Assembly (NCBI RefSeq): GCF_900113605.1
Contig: NZ_FOPY01000005.1
Location: forward strand, 62,001-126,000
Length of the DNA: 64,000 nucleotides
Direction of reading: 5' to 3'
Origin: Modicisalibacter xianhensis
Lineage (GTDB): Bacteria > Pseudomonadota > Gammaproteobacteria > Pseudomonadales > Halomonadaceae
The notes below the pieces were generated by a model. That model saw only the letters and a list, made by a program, of their open reading frames with translations, made no database searches and was not told the origin of the DNA. A program made the translations under genes and the position numbers. Positions within the stretch are counted from its first letter, which is position 1, and every line of letters begins with the position of its first letter. This document shows positions 17,807 through 28,636 of this stretch, in pieces.

Positions 17807-17833
17807 CTAGGTATAGAGTCTTATACTACCTAG
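17807..17833. promoter_or_regulatory. Inverted repeat upstream of the STAND-like gene
   Basis: CTAGGTA at 17807-17813 and TACCTAG at 17827-17833 are perfect 7-bp arms in an otherwise AT-rich 27-bp dyad. It lies about 50 bp before the start of the large gene, just upstream of a -10-like TATAAA (minus strand, 17788-17793). It could be an operator. Between here and 17971 I see no gene. Confidence 0.35.
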
Positions 17834-17971
17834 TTATCCAGACACGCTACCGCCCGGGGATGACATCTTTTCCCTGCGACCCCTTACGCATTGTTCTTAC
17901 CTAGACTTCTTATCGACCGTATCCCCAGCACCTTAACCAAAGTTAGCCTTAGCTTGGTAACCTTTTGCAAC

Positions 17972-18000
17972 AAAAAAGCCTGCCGGTAAAGGCAGGCTTT
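17972..18000 (-). terminator. Rho-independent terminator of guaA
   Basis: A 10-bp perfect stem, AAAGCCTGCC at 17975-17984 and GGCAGGCTTT at 17991-18000, is followed on the minus strand by a run of T (six A on the plus strand, 17972-17977). Textbook intrinsic terminator for the guaB-guaA transcript. Confidence 0.9.
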
Positions 18001-18057
18001 CGTATGAGTCGTGTGATGCAGCAGGGCTAGGCGGCGCAGGCCTGCCCTACTCGACAC

Positions 18058-19632
18058 TCACTCCCATTCGATCGTCGCGGGCGGCTTGCTGCTGACGTCG
18101 TACGTCACGCGCGATACGCCGCGGATCTCGTTGATGATGCGGTTGGAAACCTTCTCCAGCAGCTCGTAAGGCAGGTGGGCCCATCTCGCAGTCATGAAGT
18201 CGATGGTTTCCACGGCGCGCAGGGCGATGACCCATTCGTAGCGGCGGCCGTCGCCGACCACACCGACGGATTTCACCGGCAGGAACACAGCGAAGGCCTG
18301 GCTGGTCTTGTGGTACCAGTCGGCGTTGTGCAGCTCCTCGATGAAGATGGCGTCGGCTTCGCGCAGGATGTCGGCGTACTCCTTCTTCACTTCGCCGAGG
18401 ATGCGTACGCCCAGGCCCGGCCCCGGGAAGGGGTGACGGTAGACCATGTCGTAGGGCAGGCCGAGTTCAAGGCCGAGCTTGCGCACTTCGTCCTTGAACA
18501 GCTCGCGCAGCGGTTCGACCAGCTTGAGCTTCATGGTCTCGGGCAGGCCGCCGACGTTGTGGTGCGACTTGATGACGTGGGCCTTGCCGGTCTTGCTGGC
18601 GGCGGATTCGATCACGTCGGGGTAGATGGTGCCCTGGGCGAGGAAGTCCACGCCCTCGATCTTGGCGGCCTCTCGGTCGAACACGTCGATGAAGGTGTTG
18701 CCGATGGCCTTGCGCTTGGCCTCGGGGTCGTCGACGCCCTTCAGCTTGTTGAGGAACTCGTCCTCGGCATCCACGCGGATGACCTTCACGCCCATGTGGT
18801 GGCCGAAGGTTTCCATTACTTGGTCGCCTTCGTTCTTGCGCAGCAGGCCGTTGTCGACGAACACGCAGGTCAGCTGGTCGCCGATGGCCTTGTGCAGTAG
18901 TGCCGCGACCACCGAGGAGTCCACGCCGCCGGAGAGGCCGAGCAGCACGTGGCGGTCACCGACCTGGTCACGCACGCGGGCGGCGAGGTCTTCGATGATG
19001 CGCGCCGGGGTCCACAGGCGCTCGGCGCCGCAGATATCCAGCACGAAGTGCTCGAGGATACGCTGGCCCTGCAGGGTGTGGGTCACCTCGGGGTGGAACT
19101 GCACGCCATAGAAGCGCATTTCCGGCCAGGTCATGGCGGCGACCGGACAGCTCGGCGTGGAGGCGGTGACGGTGAATTCTTCCGGCGCCTCGGCGACCTT
19201 GTCACCGTGGCTCATCCACACGTCGAGCAGCGCGTTGCCCTCGGCATCGATATGGTCCTTGATGCCCTTGAACAGGTCATCGTCGCCTTCGATCTTGACC
19301 TGCGCGTAGCCGAACTCGTGCTTGTTGGAGCCCTCGACACGACCGCCCAGCTGTTCGGCCATGGTCTGCATGCCGTAGCAGATGCCCAGTACTGGCAGCT
19401 TCATCTCGAACACGCATTGCGGGGCGCGCGGCGAGCCTTCGGCGACGGTGGATTCCGGGCCGCCGGAGAGGATGATGCCGTTGGGGTTGAACTCGCGGAT
19501 CTCGTCTTCGGTGATATCGAAGGCGCGCACTTCGGAATACACGCCGATCTCACGCACGCGGCGGGCGATGAGCTGGGTGTACTGGGAACCAAAGTCGAGG
19601 ATCAGGATCTTGTGGGCGTGAATGTCTTGCAT
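18058..19632 (-). CDS. guaA: GMP synthase (glutamine-hydrolysing)
   Basis: Converts XMP to GMP with glutamine and ATP, the last step of guanylate synthesis. 524 residues, the normal length. The N-terminal class I amidotransferase has the nucleophile Cys in GICYGMQ and a His/Glu pair in FHPEV. The ATP-pyrophosphatase loop GLSGGVDSS follows, then the dimerisation domain ending in PPATIEWE. The start at 19632 gives the usual [10 protein letters not shown]; a 13-residue upstream extension is rejected. It is downstream of guaB on one transcript. Its 3' end is a known target for island integrases in many bacteria, and AT-rich foreign DNA lies directly beyond it here. Confidence 0.98.
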   Translation of the reverse strand: MQDIHAHKILILDFGSQYTQLIARRVREIGVYSEVRAFDITEDEIREFNPNGIILSGGPESTVAEGSPRAPQCVFEMKLPVLGICYGMQTMAEQLGGRVEGSNKHEFGYAQVKIEGDDDLFKGIKDHIDAEGNALLDVWMSHGDKVAEAPEEFTVTASTPSCPVAAMTWPEMRFYGVQFHPEVTHTLQGQRILEHFVLDICGAERLWTPARIIEDLAARVRDQVGDRHVLLGLSGGVDSSVVAALLHKAIGDQLTCVFVDNGLLRKNEGDQVMETFGHHMGVKVIRVDAEDEFLNKLKGVDDPEAKRKAIGNTFIDVFDREAAKIEGVDFLAQGTIYPDVIESAASKTGKAHVIKSHHNVGGLPETMKLKLVEPLRELFKDEVRKLGLELGLPYDMVYRHPFPGPGLGVRILGEVKKEYADILREADAIFIEELHNADWYHKTSQAFAVFLPVKSVGVVGDGRRYEWVIALRAVETIDFMTARWAHLPYELLEKVSNRIINEIRGVSRVTYDVSSKPPATIEWE

Positions 19633-19732
19633 CGTGGGCTCTCTGTTGAGCGGCGACGGGCGAGGTCGCAACAGTGATCCAAAAGCCAGCGGCGGGGTTG
19701 CCCCCGCCGCGAAGTTCTTTCAGGTGAGGCGA

Positions 19733-21291
<1,559 letters not shown>

Positions 21292-21341
21292 ACCGACCAA
21301 CGCCCTGGCTGCCCTGCCGGGCAGATGATGCGGCAAGCAAA

Positions 21342-21366
21342 AGGCCCTGCGGGTTTCGCAGGGCCT
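21342..21366 (-). terminator. Hairpin terminator upstream of guaB
   Basis: Perfect 10-bp stem, AGGCCCTGCG at 21342-21351 and CGCAGGGCCT at 21357-21366, with a 5-base loop. It would end the transcript arriving from the TonB-receptor side. On the minus strand it is followed by CTTTTGCTTGC, a short T-run. Confidence 0.65.
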
Positions 21367-21431
21367 GCAAGGGCAACAAAGGCGAGCATGACGAACAGCG
21401 TACCGACTCCCTGGCGCAGAACGGTGGCGGG

Positions 21432-21521
21432 TTACTTCGTTTCCAGCCACGCCTGGACCACGGCCTGGGCTTCGGCAGTTTGCGTCGCGGCCTCGTACCA
21501 ATAACGATGGACTTCACTCAT
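21432..21521 (-). CDS. Candidate 29-residue small protein
   Basis: Open frame MSEVHRYWYEAATQTAEA... ending in WLETK, with GAGAGAAG just upstream of the ATG. It lies between the siderophore receptor gene (about 70 bp downstream of its stop) and the terminator at 21342-21366, in the same direction. The amphipathic, low-arginine composition is unlike random GC-rich reading. It has no recognisable family and could equally be untranslated 3' sequence. The rest of 21203-21594 contains only the promoter and terminator listed. Confidence 0.4.
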   Translation of the reverse strand: MSEVHRYWYEAATQTAEAQAVVQAWLETK

Positions 21522-21594
21522 GATCTTCTCTCTCAACTGGCCACTGGCATATCAATTATCGGCCCGCCGGGGAGAGTCTTTAGCCAGCGCTGCC

Positions 21595-23730
21595 TTACCA
21601 GCGGTAACTCACCTTGGCGACGACTTCGCGACCCTGGTTGTAGTAGTCCGCCGTGCCGGAGCCGACCACGTGCTGCTCGTCGAGCAGGTTACTCACGTTG
21701 ACGGTCAGCTCGGTGTCTTCGATGAACTGGTAGCTGAAGGCCGCATCATAGAGCGTTGTCGCCTCGCTCTTGGCCGAGTTCTCGGCATCGAAGTAGTAGG
21801 AACCGGTATAGCGGGCGCCTAGGCCGAAGCTCATGTCCCTGTCTGGCAAGGTATAGTAAGTCCACAGCGACGCCGTGTGCTTTGGTGTTTCGGTAAAGTC
21901 ATTGCCTTCGATTGACGTCCCGTCCTGAAGCGTGCCGCGTTCTACCTCAGAGTCCATGTAGGAATAACCGCCGACCAGGCTCAGGTTATCGGTCAACTCG
22001 GCCTTGGCTTCCAGTTCCAGGCCACGCACGCGGGATTCGCCGATGGTTTCCTGTTCGATGGTGCCATCATCCTGCACGACCGAGGTGGTGACATCGTCCT
22101 TGGTCAGGTCATAGATCGCAGCAGAAAAGAGCGCGTTCATACCGAAGGGAGCGTACTTTACGCCGATTTCGTACTGCTCGCCGCGCTCGGGTGTAACACC
22201 GACTTCCGGGGGAGCCACCGACTCCACATAGCTGACATAGGTGGAGACTTCATCGGTCACTCGATAGGTCAGTGCGCCACGGACCGAGGTTTCCGAGAAG
22301 TCATCCGAAGAATCGGTATTTGCGAGGAAGTCTTTCTCGGTGAGTTCCAGGTCGTCGCTGCGTATCCCCGCCGTGACGATGAATCGGTCGAAGAACGACA
22401 GGTTCTGCGTCAGGAAGAGCGACCGGGTCTTGTAGTCCTGTTCGGTATCGCTGTAGGCAACCAGGCTACTCGGGGGACCACTGTAAACGGGGTCGACGAT
22501 ATCGATCGGGCTCGCCGGGGCGTAAACGGACGTCCCTTCACTCGAGGCATCGCGGTACTCGACACCCGCCAGCGTACTACTGTCGACCTCGCCAAAGCGG
22601 GCATCGTATTGCAGGATGGCGTTGCCGATCAGTTCCCGGGCTTCGCTGCCGGTGCCGATATAACCGCGGTCCACCACGGTACCTGCCCGGCTTTCGCTAT
22701 CCGTCAGGTAGACGTAGCCATAGTCGTCGGCCAGATCGCTGTAGCGCAGGTTGCCGCGCAGGGTCAGCCCATTGTCGAAGTCGTGGGTGAGTAGCCCAGT
22801 GATACTGGTACGCTCGACATCGTGATAGTTGAAGTCCGGCTCACCGAAGAATTCGTCGCGGTCATATTCCCGGTCGAACGGATAGCCGCCGCTGTTGGGG
22901 GTGCTGTCGCGGCTCAGGTAGTCGACGATCAGCGTCGCCGAGGTGGAGTTCGTCGGCTCCCAGGTCAGGCCGCCCATGATGAACTCGTCGTCATCCTGGG
23001 AATGGTCGTATTCGCGCTCGCTATCCTTGATCTTGCCGGTAACGCGATAGGCCAGTGTCTCGCTGGCGTTCAGCGTATTGCCTACATCGAGGCCGGCTTC
23101 TTTACGATCGAATGAACCATACGCCACATAGCCTTCGCCAAACGACTCGAACCTTGGCCGCTTGCTCACGAAGTTGACCGACCCGCCCGGGTCTGCCGGA
23201 CCGAACAGGGTGGAGTTGGCGCCCCGCAGCACCTCGACACGCTCGTAGGCGAAGGGCTCCTCGCGAACACCGCGCATCGAGCCCAGCGTCAGCCCGTCAC
23301 GGTAGGTCGTGGCCTGAAACCCACGGATCTTGAAATAGTCGTTACGGTCGTCGGTGGCGTAATATTCGGTGATGACCCCGGGCGTGTATTGCAGGACTTC
23401 CTCGGTGGTATTGGCGTCGCGCTGTTCGATTTCCTTTTCGGTGATGACCGATACGGAGGCAGGGGTATCGAGGATGCTGGTCGCGACCTTGCCGCCCACC
23501 CAGAGTTCCTGGGCAACGACCGTGTTCGCGTTGTCGTCGGCTTGCGCCTGCGCATTGACGATGATGGGCGCGAGGCGATACGTCCCCTGCTCGTTCTCGT
23601 TGCCGCCACCTGACTCTTGTGCCTTCCCGCTCATGGGAACGGCAACCAGCGGCGTGCAGCATACCAGGGCAGTCGTTGTGCACTGCCACCGTGTCCATGA
23701 CGCCTTCGGTTTGTTCTTGCTGTCAGCCAT
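21595..23730 (-). CDS. TonB-dependent siderophore receptor
   Basis: Outer-membrane active transporter for a ferric siderophore. 711 residues from the ATG at 23730, with a signal peptide ending near SGKAQ. The plug domain follows (ASVSVITEKEIEQRD, then YFKIRGFQ and RVEVLRGANSTLFGPADPGG), then a 22-strand barrel ending in the aromatic residue of SYRW. The plug block is of the FhuA/FpvA/hydroxamate-receptor type, but the ligand cannot be named. The start is uncertain between 23730 and 23739; GAGG fits the former. A Fur-like site lies just upstream, and a FhuF-type reductase lies on the other side of xseA. Confidence 0.92.
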   Translation of the reverse strand: MADSKNKPKASWTRWQCTTTALVCCTPLVAVPMSGKAQESGGGNENEQGTYRLAPIIVNAQAQADDNANTVVAQELWVGGKVATSILDTPASVSVITEKEIEQRDANTTEEVLQYTPGVITEYYATDDRNDYFKIRGFQATTYRDGLTLGSMRGVREEPFAYERVEVLRGANSTLFGPADPGGSVNFVSKRPRFESFGEGYVAYGSFDRKEAGLDVGNTLNASETLAYRVTGKIKDSEREYDHSQDDDEFIMGGLTWEPTNSTSATLIVDYLSRDSTPNSGGYPFDREYDRDEFFGEPDFNYHDVERTSITGLLTHDFDNGLTLRGNLRYSDLADDYGYVYLTDSESRAGTVVDRGYIGTGSEARELIGNAILQYDARFGEVDSSTLAGVEYRDASSEGTSVYAPASPIDIVDPVYSGPPSSLVAYSDTEQDYKTRSLFLTQNLSFFDRFIVTAGIRSDDLELTEKDFLANTDSSDDFSETSVRGALTYRVTDEVSTYVSYVESVAPPEVGVTPERGEQYEIGVKYAPFGMNALFSAAIYDLTKDDVTTSVVQDDGTIEQETIGESRVRGLELEAKAELTDNLSLVGGYSYMDSEVERGTLQDGTSIEGNDFTETPKHTASLWTYYTLPDRDMSFGLGARYTGSYYFDAENSAKSEATTLYDAAFSYQFIEDTELTVNVSNLLDEQHVVGSGTADYYNQGREVVAKVSYRW

Positions 23731-23835
23731 GCCTGTCATCCTCGATGATTCGGAAATCCCCTGCGGATCGCCTTGTGCCTTCTCGTTGAGCGAAAGGCGC
23801 AGTTTGTAAGCGCGACACGACAGATCCAATGCAGA

Positions 23836-23862
23836 TGATAATTATGATGATAATATTTATCG
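23836..23862. promoter_or_regulatory. Overlapping Fur-box-like sites
   Basis: Two overlapping 7-1-7 matches to the Fur consensus TGATAAT-N-ATTATCA: TGATAAT-T-ATGATGA at 23836-23850 and TGATAAT-A-TTTATCG at 23848-23862. The AT-rich patch stands out in the GC-rich gap between the receptor gene (minus) and xseA (plus). Confidence 0.75.
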
Positions 23863-23949
23863 TTTAATGAAAGTCTGCAAGGCTCGTCATGAGCGACATT
23901 CCTTGTCTTGCAAGGTAGGCTGGGCTTTTCTCCGCGACCGAGACCGGCC

Positions 23950-25293
23950 ATGCAGGACAACGCCCCTACCGCCCTTTCCGTGAGCGAACTTAACCGTCAG
24001 GCCCGGCTGATGCTGGAACGCGGCTTCGGCGACTGCTGGGTGGAGGGCGAGGTGTCGGGGCTGGCAAGGCCGGCGTCGGGGCATTGCTACTTCACGCTCA
24101 AGGACGATCGCGCTCAGGTGCGTTGTGCGCTGTTCCGTACCCGGGCACGCTTCGCTGCACCATTCAACAACGGCGACCATATCCGTCTGCGCGGCAAGGT
24201 CTCGGTCTTCGAGCCGCGTGGCGACTATCAACTGATCGTCGAGGCGGTGCAGCCCGCCGGCCAGGGTGCGCTGCTCGCGGCCTTCGAGCGCCTGAAGCAC
24301 CAGCTTGCCGCCGAAGGCGTGTTCGCCAATGCCCGGCCGCTACCCTGCCCGCCGCGCCACCTGGCGGTAATCACCTCGGGGACCGGGGCGGCGGTTCGTG
24401 ACGTATTGGCCGTACTGGCCGCCCGCTGGCCGATGCTCGACGTGAGCGTGTTGCCGGTGCCGGTACAGGGCCGCGAGGCGGTGCCGGCGATCATCCGCGC
24501 CATCGGCCTGGCCAACCACCTGGCCCGCAGTCAGGGGCGCTTCGATGCGCTGCTGATCACGCGTGGCGGCGGCAGCCTGGAAGACCTATGGGCGTTCAAC
24601 GACGAGCATCTGGCGCGGGCAATCTTCCATTCGCAGTTGCCGGTGATGTCGGCGGTGGGTCACGAGGTCGACGTCACGCTGGCCGACTTCGCCGCCGACG
24701 TGCGCGCCCCCACCCCATCCGCCGCTGCCGAACAGCTGGTGCCGGATCGCCGCGAGCTGACCCGCCGTCTGCAGGACGTGATGCAACGCCTGGCCCGCTG
24801 CGAGCTGGCCCGACTCGACAGCGAGTCGCAACGCCTCGATCACCTGCGCGCCCGGCTGCGCCACCCCGGCGAGCGCCTGGACCAGCAGCGCCAGCGTCTC
24901 GACCAACTCGAGGCACGCCTCAAGCGCGCCATGCAGCAACGGCTGGCGAGCGCCCGTCAGCAGCACCAGCATCTGGAGCGCTGCCTGTATCGCTTCGTGC
25001 CTGCACAGCAGGTCGGCGACGCACGAAATCGACTGGCGCAGGTCAGTGCGCGCCTGCACGCCGCCCTGCCCCAGCGACTGCAGCACGAGCGCAGCCGACT
25101 CAACGCTCTGGCTCGCGAGCTCAACGCGGTCAGTCCGCTGGCGGTGCTTGGCCGCGGCTATGCGATTCTGGAGAACGGCGAAGGCAAGGTGATCAAGCGT
25201 GCCCACGACACCCAGCCGGGCGAGAAGCTCAATGCGCGCCTGGGCGAGGGCCGCCTGACGGTCGAGGTCAAGCGCCGCTACAGCCGTAATTGA
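23950..25293 (+). CDS. xseA: Exodeoxyribonuclease VII large subunit
   Basis: Large subunit of the single-strand-specific exonuclease VII, acting in mismatch repair and DNA-end processing with XseB. 447 residues: N-terminal OB-fold (LSVSELNRQARLMLERGFGDCWVEG is split by family motifs WVEGEVSG and GHCYFTLKD), a catalytic block with ITRGGGS and AVGHEVDVTLADFAADVR, a long coiled coil rich in Arg/Gln/Leu, and a C-terminal segment (LGRGYAIL). The start at 23950 is chosen by family alignment. It is flanked by iron genes and probably only linked by position. Confidence 0.96.
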   Translation: MQDNAPTALSVSELNRQARLMLERGFGDCWVEGEVSGLARPASGHCYFTLKDDRAQVRCALFRTRARFAAPFNNGDHIRLRGKVSVFEPRGDYQLIVEAVQPAGQGALLAAFERLKHQLAAEGVFANARPLPCPPRHLAVITSGTGAAVRDVLAVLAARWPMLDVSVLPVPVQGREAVPAIIRAIGLANHLARSQGRFDALLITRGGGSLEDLWAFNDEHLARAIFHSQLPVMSAVGHEVDVTLADFAADVRAPTPSAAAEQLVPDRRELTRRLQDVMQRLARCELARLDSESQRLDHLRARLRHPGERLDQQRQRLDQLEARLKRAMQQRLASARQQHQHLERCLYRFVPAQQVGDARNRLAQVSARLHAALPQRLQHERSRLNALARELNAVSPLAVLGRGYAILENGEGKVIKRAHDTQPGEKLNARLGEGRLTVEVKRRYSRN

Positions 25294-25305
25294 TAATCGC
25301 TATCA
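25291..25305. promoter_or_regulatory. Fur-box-like site before the FhuF-type gene
   Basis: TGATAAT-C-GCTATCA matches 12 of 14 half-site positions of the Fur 7-1-7 consensus. It begins at the stop codon of xseA and lies about 95 bp before the FhuF-like start. Confidence 0.7.
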
Positions 25306-25398
25306 TTGATATTTTCGTCGGTTCCGCTACCATCACGCCTGTACTGAGTGCTTGGCGTCAACGCCAGGGCCAATCGCCGTCGCTTACCGGGACAGGCC

Positions 25399-26172
25399 AT
25401 GACCTCACGAATCCCCCTGCAGCAGGTAAACGCTTTTGCCGGTTCCGGCTCGCCCCTGGCGAGCCTGTACGTGGGACCGTTGGCCGATAACGCTCCACCC
25501 TGGCTGTGCACCATGCCACCTGAACATGCCCTGTCCGGCACACAGCTATTTTCACCTGAGAGGCTCGAACAAGTACTGGCGCGTTTTGCGACGTGCTTTT
25601 CTGTCGATGATCGCCGTGCCGTGGCCTCGATGTGGACCAAGTGGTATTTCCACCTCGTGCTACAACCCAGCCTGGCAGCGAACGTCTTGCTGGAACGAGA
25701 GTTGCCGCTGGGGCTCGACGAGATGCATGTCGTGCTGGATGCGCATGGCCGTCCCGAGCGGCTGTGCCTGCGCCACGACGGCCTGCCGCTGGCCAGCTTC
25801 AAGACCGAGCATCGCTTTGCGGGCATGATGGCCCACCTATCGACGGTGATCGACGTGCTGGCCCAGCTCTCCGGCGCCGCCCCACGGGTATTCTGGAGCA
25901 ATGTGGGCAGCAGTATCGACTATTACCTGAGCCAACTGGAATCGCATCCGGCAATGTGGCCAGGCATGACCGATGCCTGCTGGCAACTGCTCGAACGCCG
26001 CGAACTGGACGACGGCCAACGCAACCCGCTGTTCCAACCGGTGCGACACGTGACGGGCGAGGACGGCACGCTGCAACGCGTACGCAAGCTATGCTGCCTG
26101 CGCTACCTGATACCCGAACTCGGCGATTGCGGTGACTATTGTCCGCTGTCCTGCCGGCGCAGGACGCATTGA
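25399..26172 (+). CDS. FhuF-type siderophore-iron reductase
   Basis: Cytoplasmic ferric-siderophore reductase that releases iron after uptake. 257 residues. The C-terminus carries the unusual 2Fe-2S ligand set of FhuF proteins, CC-N10-C-N2-C (RKLCCLRYLI, then CGDYCPL). The middle has MWTKWYFHLVL, another conserved FhuF segment. The ATG at 25399 follows GGGACAGG; a GTG at 25348 is less likely. A Fur-like box precedes it, matching the siderophore receptor gene on the other side of xseA, so both are probably iron-repressed. Confidence 0.88.
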   Translation: MTSRIPLQQVNAFAGSGSPLASLYVGPLADNAPPWLCTMPPEHALSGTQLFSPERLEQVLARFATCFSVDDRRAVASMWTKWYFHLVLQPSLAANVLLERELPLGLDEMHVVLDAHGRPERLCLRHDGLPLASFKTEHRFAGMMAHLSTVIDVLAQLSGAAPRVFWSNVGSSIDYYLSQLESHPAMWPGMTDACWQLLERRELDDGQRNPLFQPVRHVTGEDGTLQRVRKLCCLRYLIPELGDCGDYCPLSCRRRTH

Positions 26173-26249
26173 GGGCGCCGAAGCGGCAAGAGCCACCCCA
26201 GCGCGCAAGAAGAGAGAATGAGAGAAACGCTCTATCAGGCGGGGATCAA

Positions 26250-26603
26250 TCAGCTACCTAGACTCGGCAAGCCTTCCTGGGTGGCGTCCTTGAAGGAGAC
26301 CTGGCCCTGCTGATCGACTTCACAGGTCACGTTATGAAAGGTATTGCCGTGGCCGAGAAAGCTGACTCGCAGTTCGAACTCCTTCCCGGACTCATACTCG
26401 GGCAGGTTGCTATCCTTGATCTGCTTGTCCTCCAGATCATGGCCTGAATGCTCCATGGCGAGCTGGCGGCATTTTTCGACCAGCGGTTGATCGTCCCTGG
26501 GCGTCCTCTCGATGGCCATGGCCGTGCCGGCGGATGCCGTGGTCGCCATCAGGAACAGGGCCGCTCCCAGCCCGATACGCTGCATTCCATTACGTACTGC
26601 CAT
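26250..26603 (-). CDS. Small secreted protein of unknown function
   Basis: 117-residue exported protein with a signal peptide (GLGAALFLMATTASAGTAMA). The mature part of ~85 residues is polar, with a single internal Cys pair candidate (KCRQLAM and VTCEVD). The start at 26603 follows AAGGAG with 7-base spacing; the in-frame ATGs further upstream lack a site. I do not recognise the family. It lies about 100 bp downstream of glrR in the same direction. Confidence 0.65.
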   Translation of the reverse strand: MAVRNGMQRIGLGAALFLMATTASAGTAMAIERTPRDDQPLVEKCRQLAMEHSGHDLEDKQIKDSNLPEYESGKEFELRVSFLGHGNTFHNVTCEVDQQGQVSFKDATQEGLPSLGS

Positions 26604-26700
26604 GTAACGTCTCCTTGTCATGCGTTCCCTGACCACTATAGAGGAGATGTCCAGGGAAGTTCGAGCCCGCACAGTCCGTGGCGGGCCTAAAGACATCGTC

Positions 26701-28059
<1,359 letters not shown>

Positions 28060-28103
28060 GTTTCGACTCCTTGGCGCACTGGTGTGACTCCCTACGGACT
28101 GCG

Positions 28104-28634
28104 TCAGGGTGACTGGTTGCGCAAATTGATGCTTTGTTCGATTTCGGTCAAGGCATCGAGCTTCTGGGCCAGCTCGTCACGCTCGCGGGTGGCCTGGCGG
28201 CGTGCGGCTTCACTGTGGTTAGCCTGGTCGACCAGCTCACGACGCGCCTCAAGGCCATTCAACCACTGGCGCAACAGCGGCTGCAGGCGGCTCGGGGCCA
28301 GTGCCAGGTCGGCCTTGAACAGGTCCGAGGCCTCCTTCCAGCGGTCGCGATCGCCCCACGCATAGACCACGGCACGTGCCAGGCGTTCATTGGCCAGCTC
28401 GCCTTCGGCACGTTCGAGAGTGCGCTGGCGCCAGTCAGCGTCACCGCGCTGGGCGGCCAGCCCGAAATCGACCCACGCTTCGAGCAGGCATTCGTTGTCC
28501 TGCAGGGTAGGAATATCGGACAGGCATTCCGAGGAGCTCGACTCAAAGGGCTCGCTGGCGGATGGGTCGAGCGCCTGGCACCCCGCCAATAGCGAAACGG
28601 CCAGCATGCTGGCCAATAGTGGCAATGCTTTCAT
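28104..28634 (-). CDS. qseG: QseG/YfhG-like lipoprotein
   Basis: 176-residue lipoprotein: signal peptide with lipobox LLAGC (Cys19), then a helical domain containing NECLLEAWVDFG and a C-terminal charged coiled coil. In enterobacteria the equivalent gene between glrK and glrR encodes an outer-membrane lipoprotein that interacts with the kinase GlrK. Its place here, 2 bases after glrK and 44 before glrR, is the main reason for the name, as sequence similarity is modest. Confidence 0.75.
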   Translation of the reverse strand: MKALPLLASMLAVSLLAGCQALDPSASEPFESSSSECLSDIPTLQDNECLLEAWVDFGLAAQRGDADWRQRTLERAEGELANERLARAVVYAWGDRDRWKEASDLFKADLALAPSRLQPLLRQWLNGLEARRELVDQANHSEAARRQATRERDELAQKLDALTEIEQSINLRNQSP

Positions 28635-28636
28635 GG

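Noticed and set aside
18175-19677. Long open frames on the plus strand opposite guaA
   Set aside because: They mirror the GC-rich codon pattern of guaA, have biased composition (His/Gln/Ala/Gly-rich) and no family resemblance.
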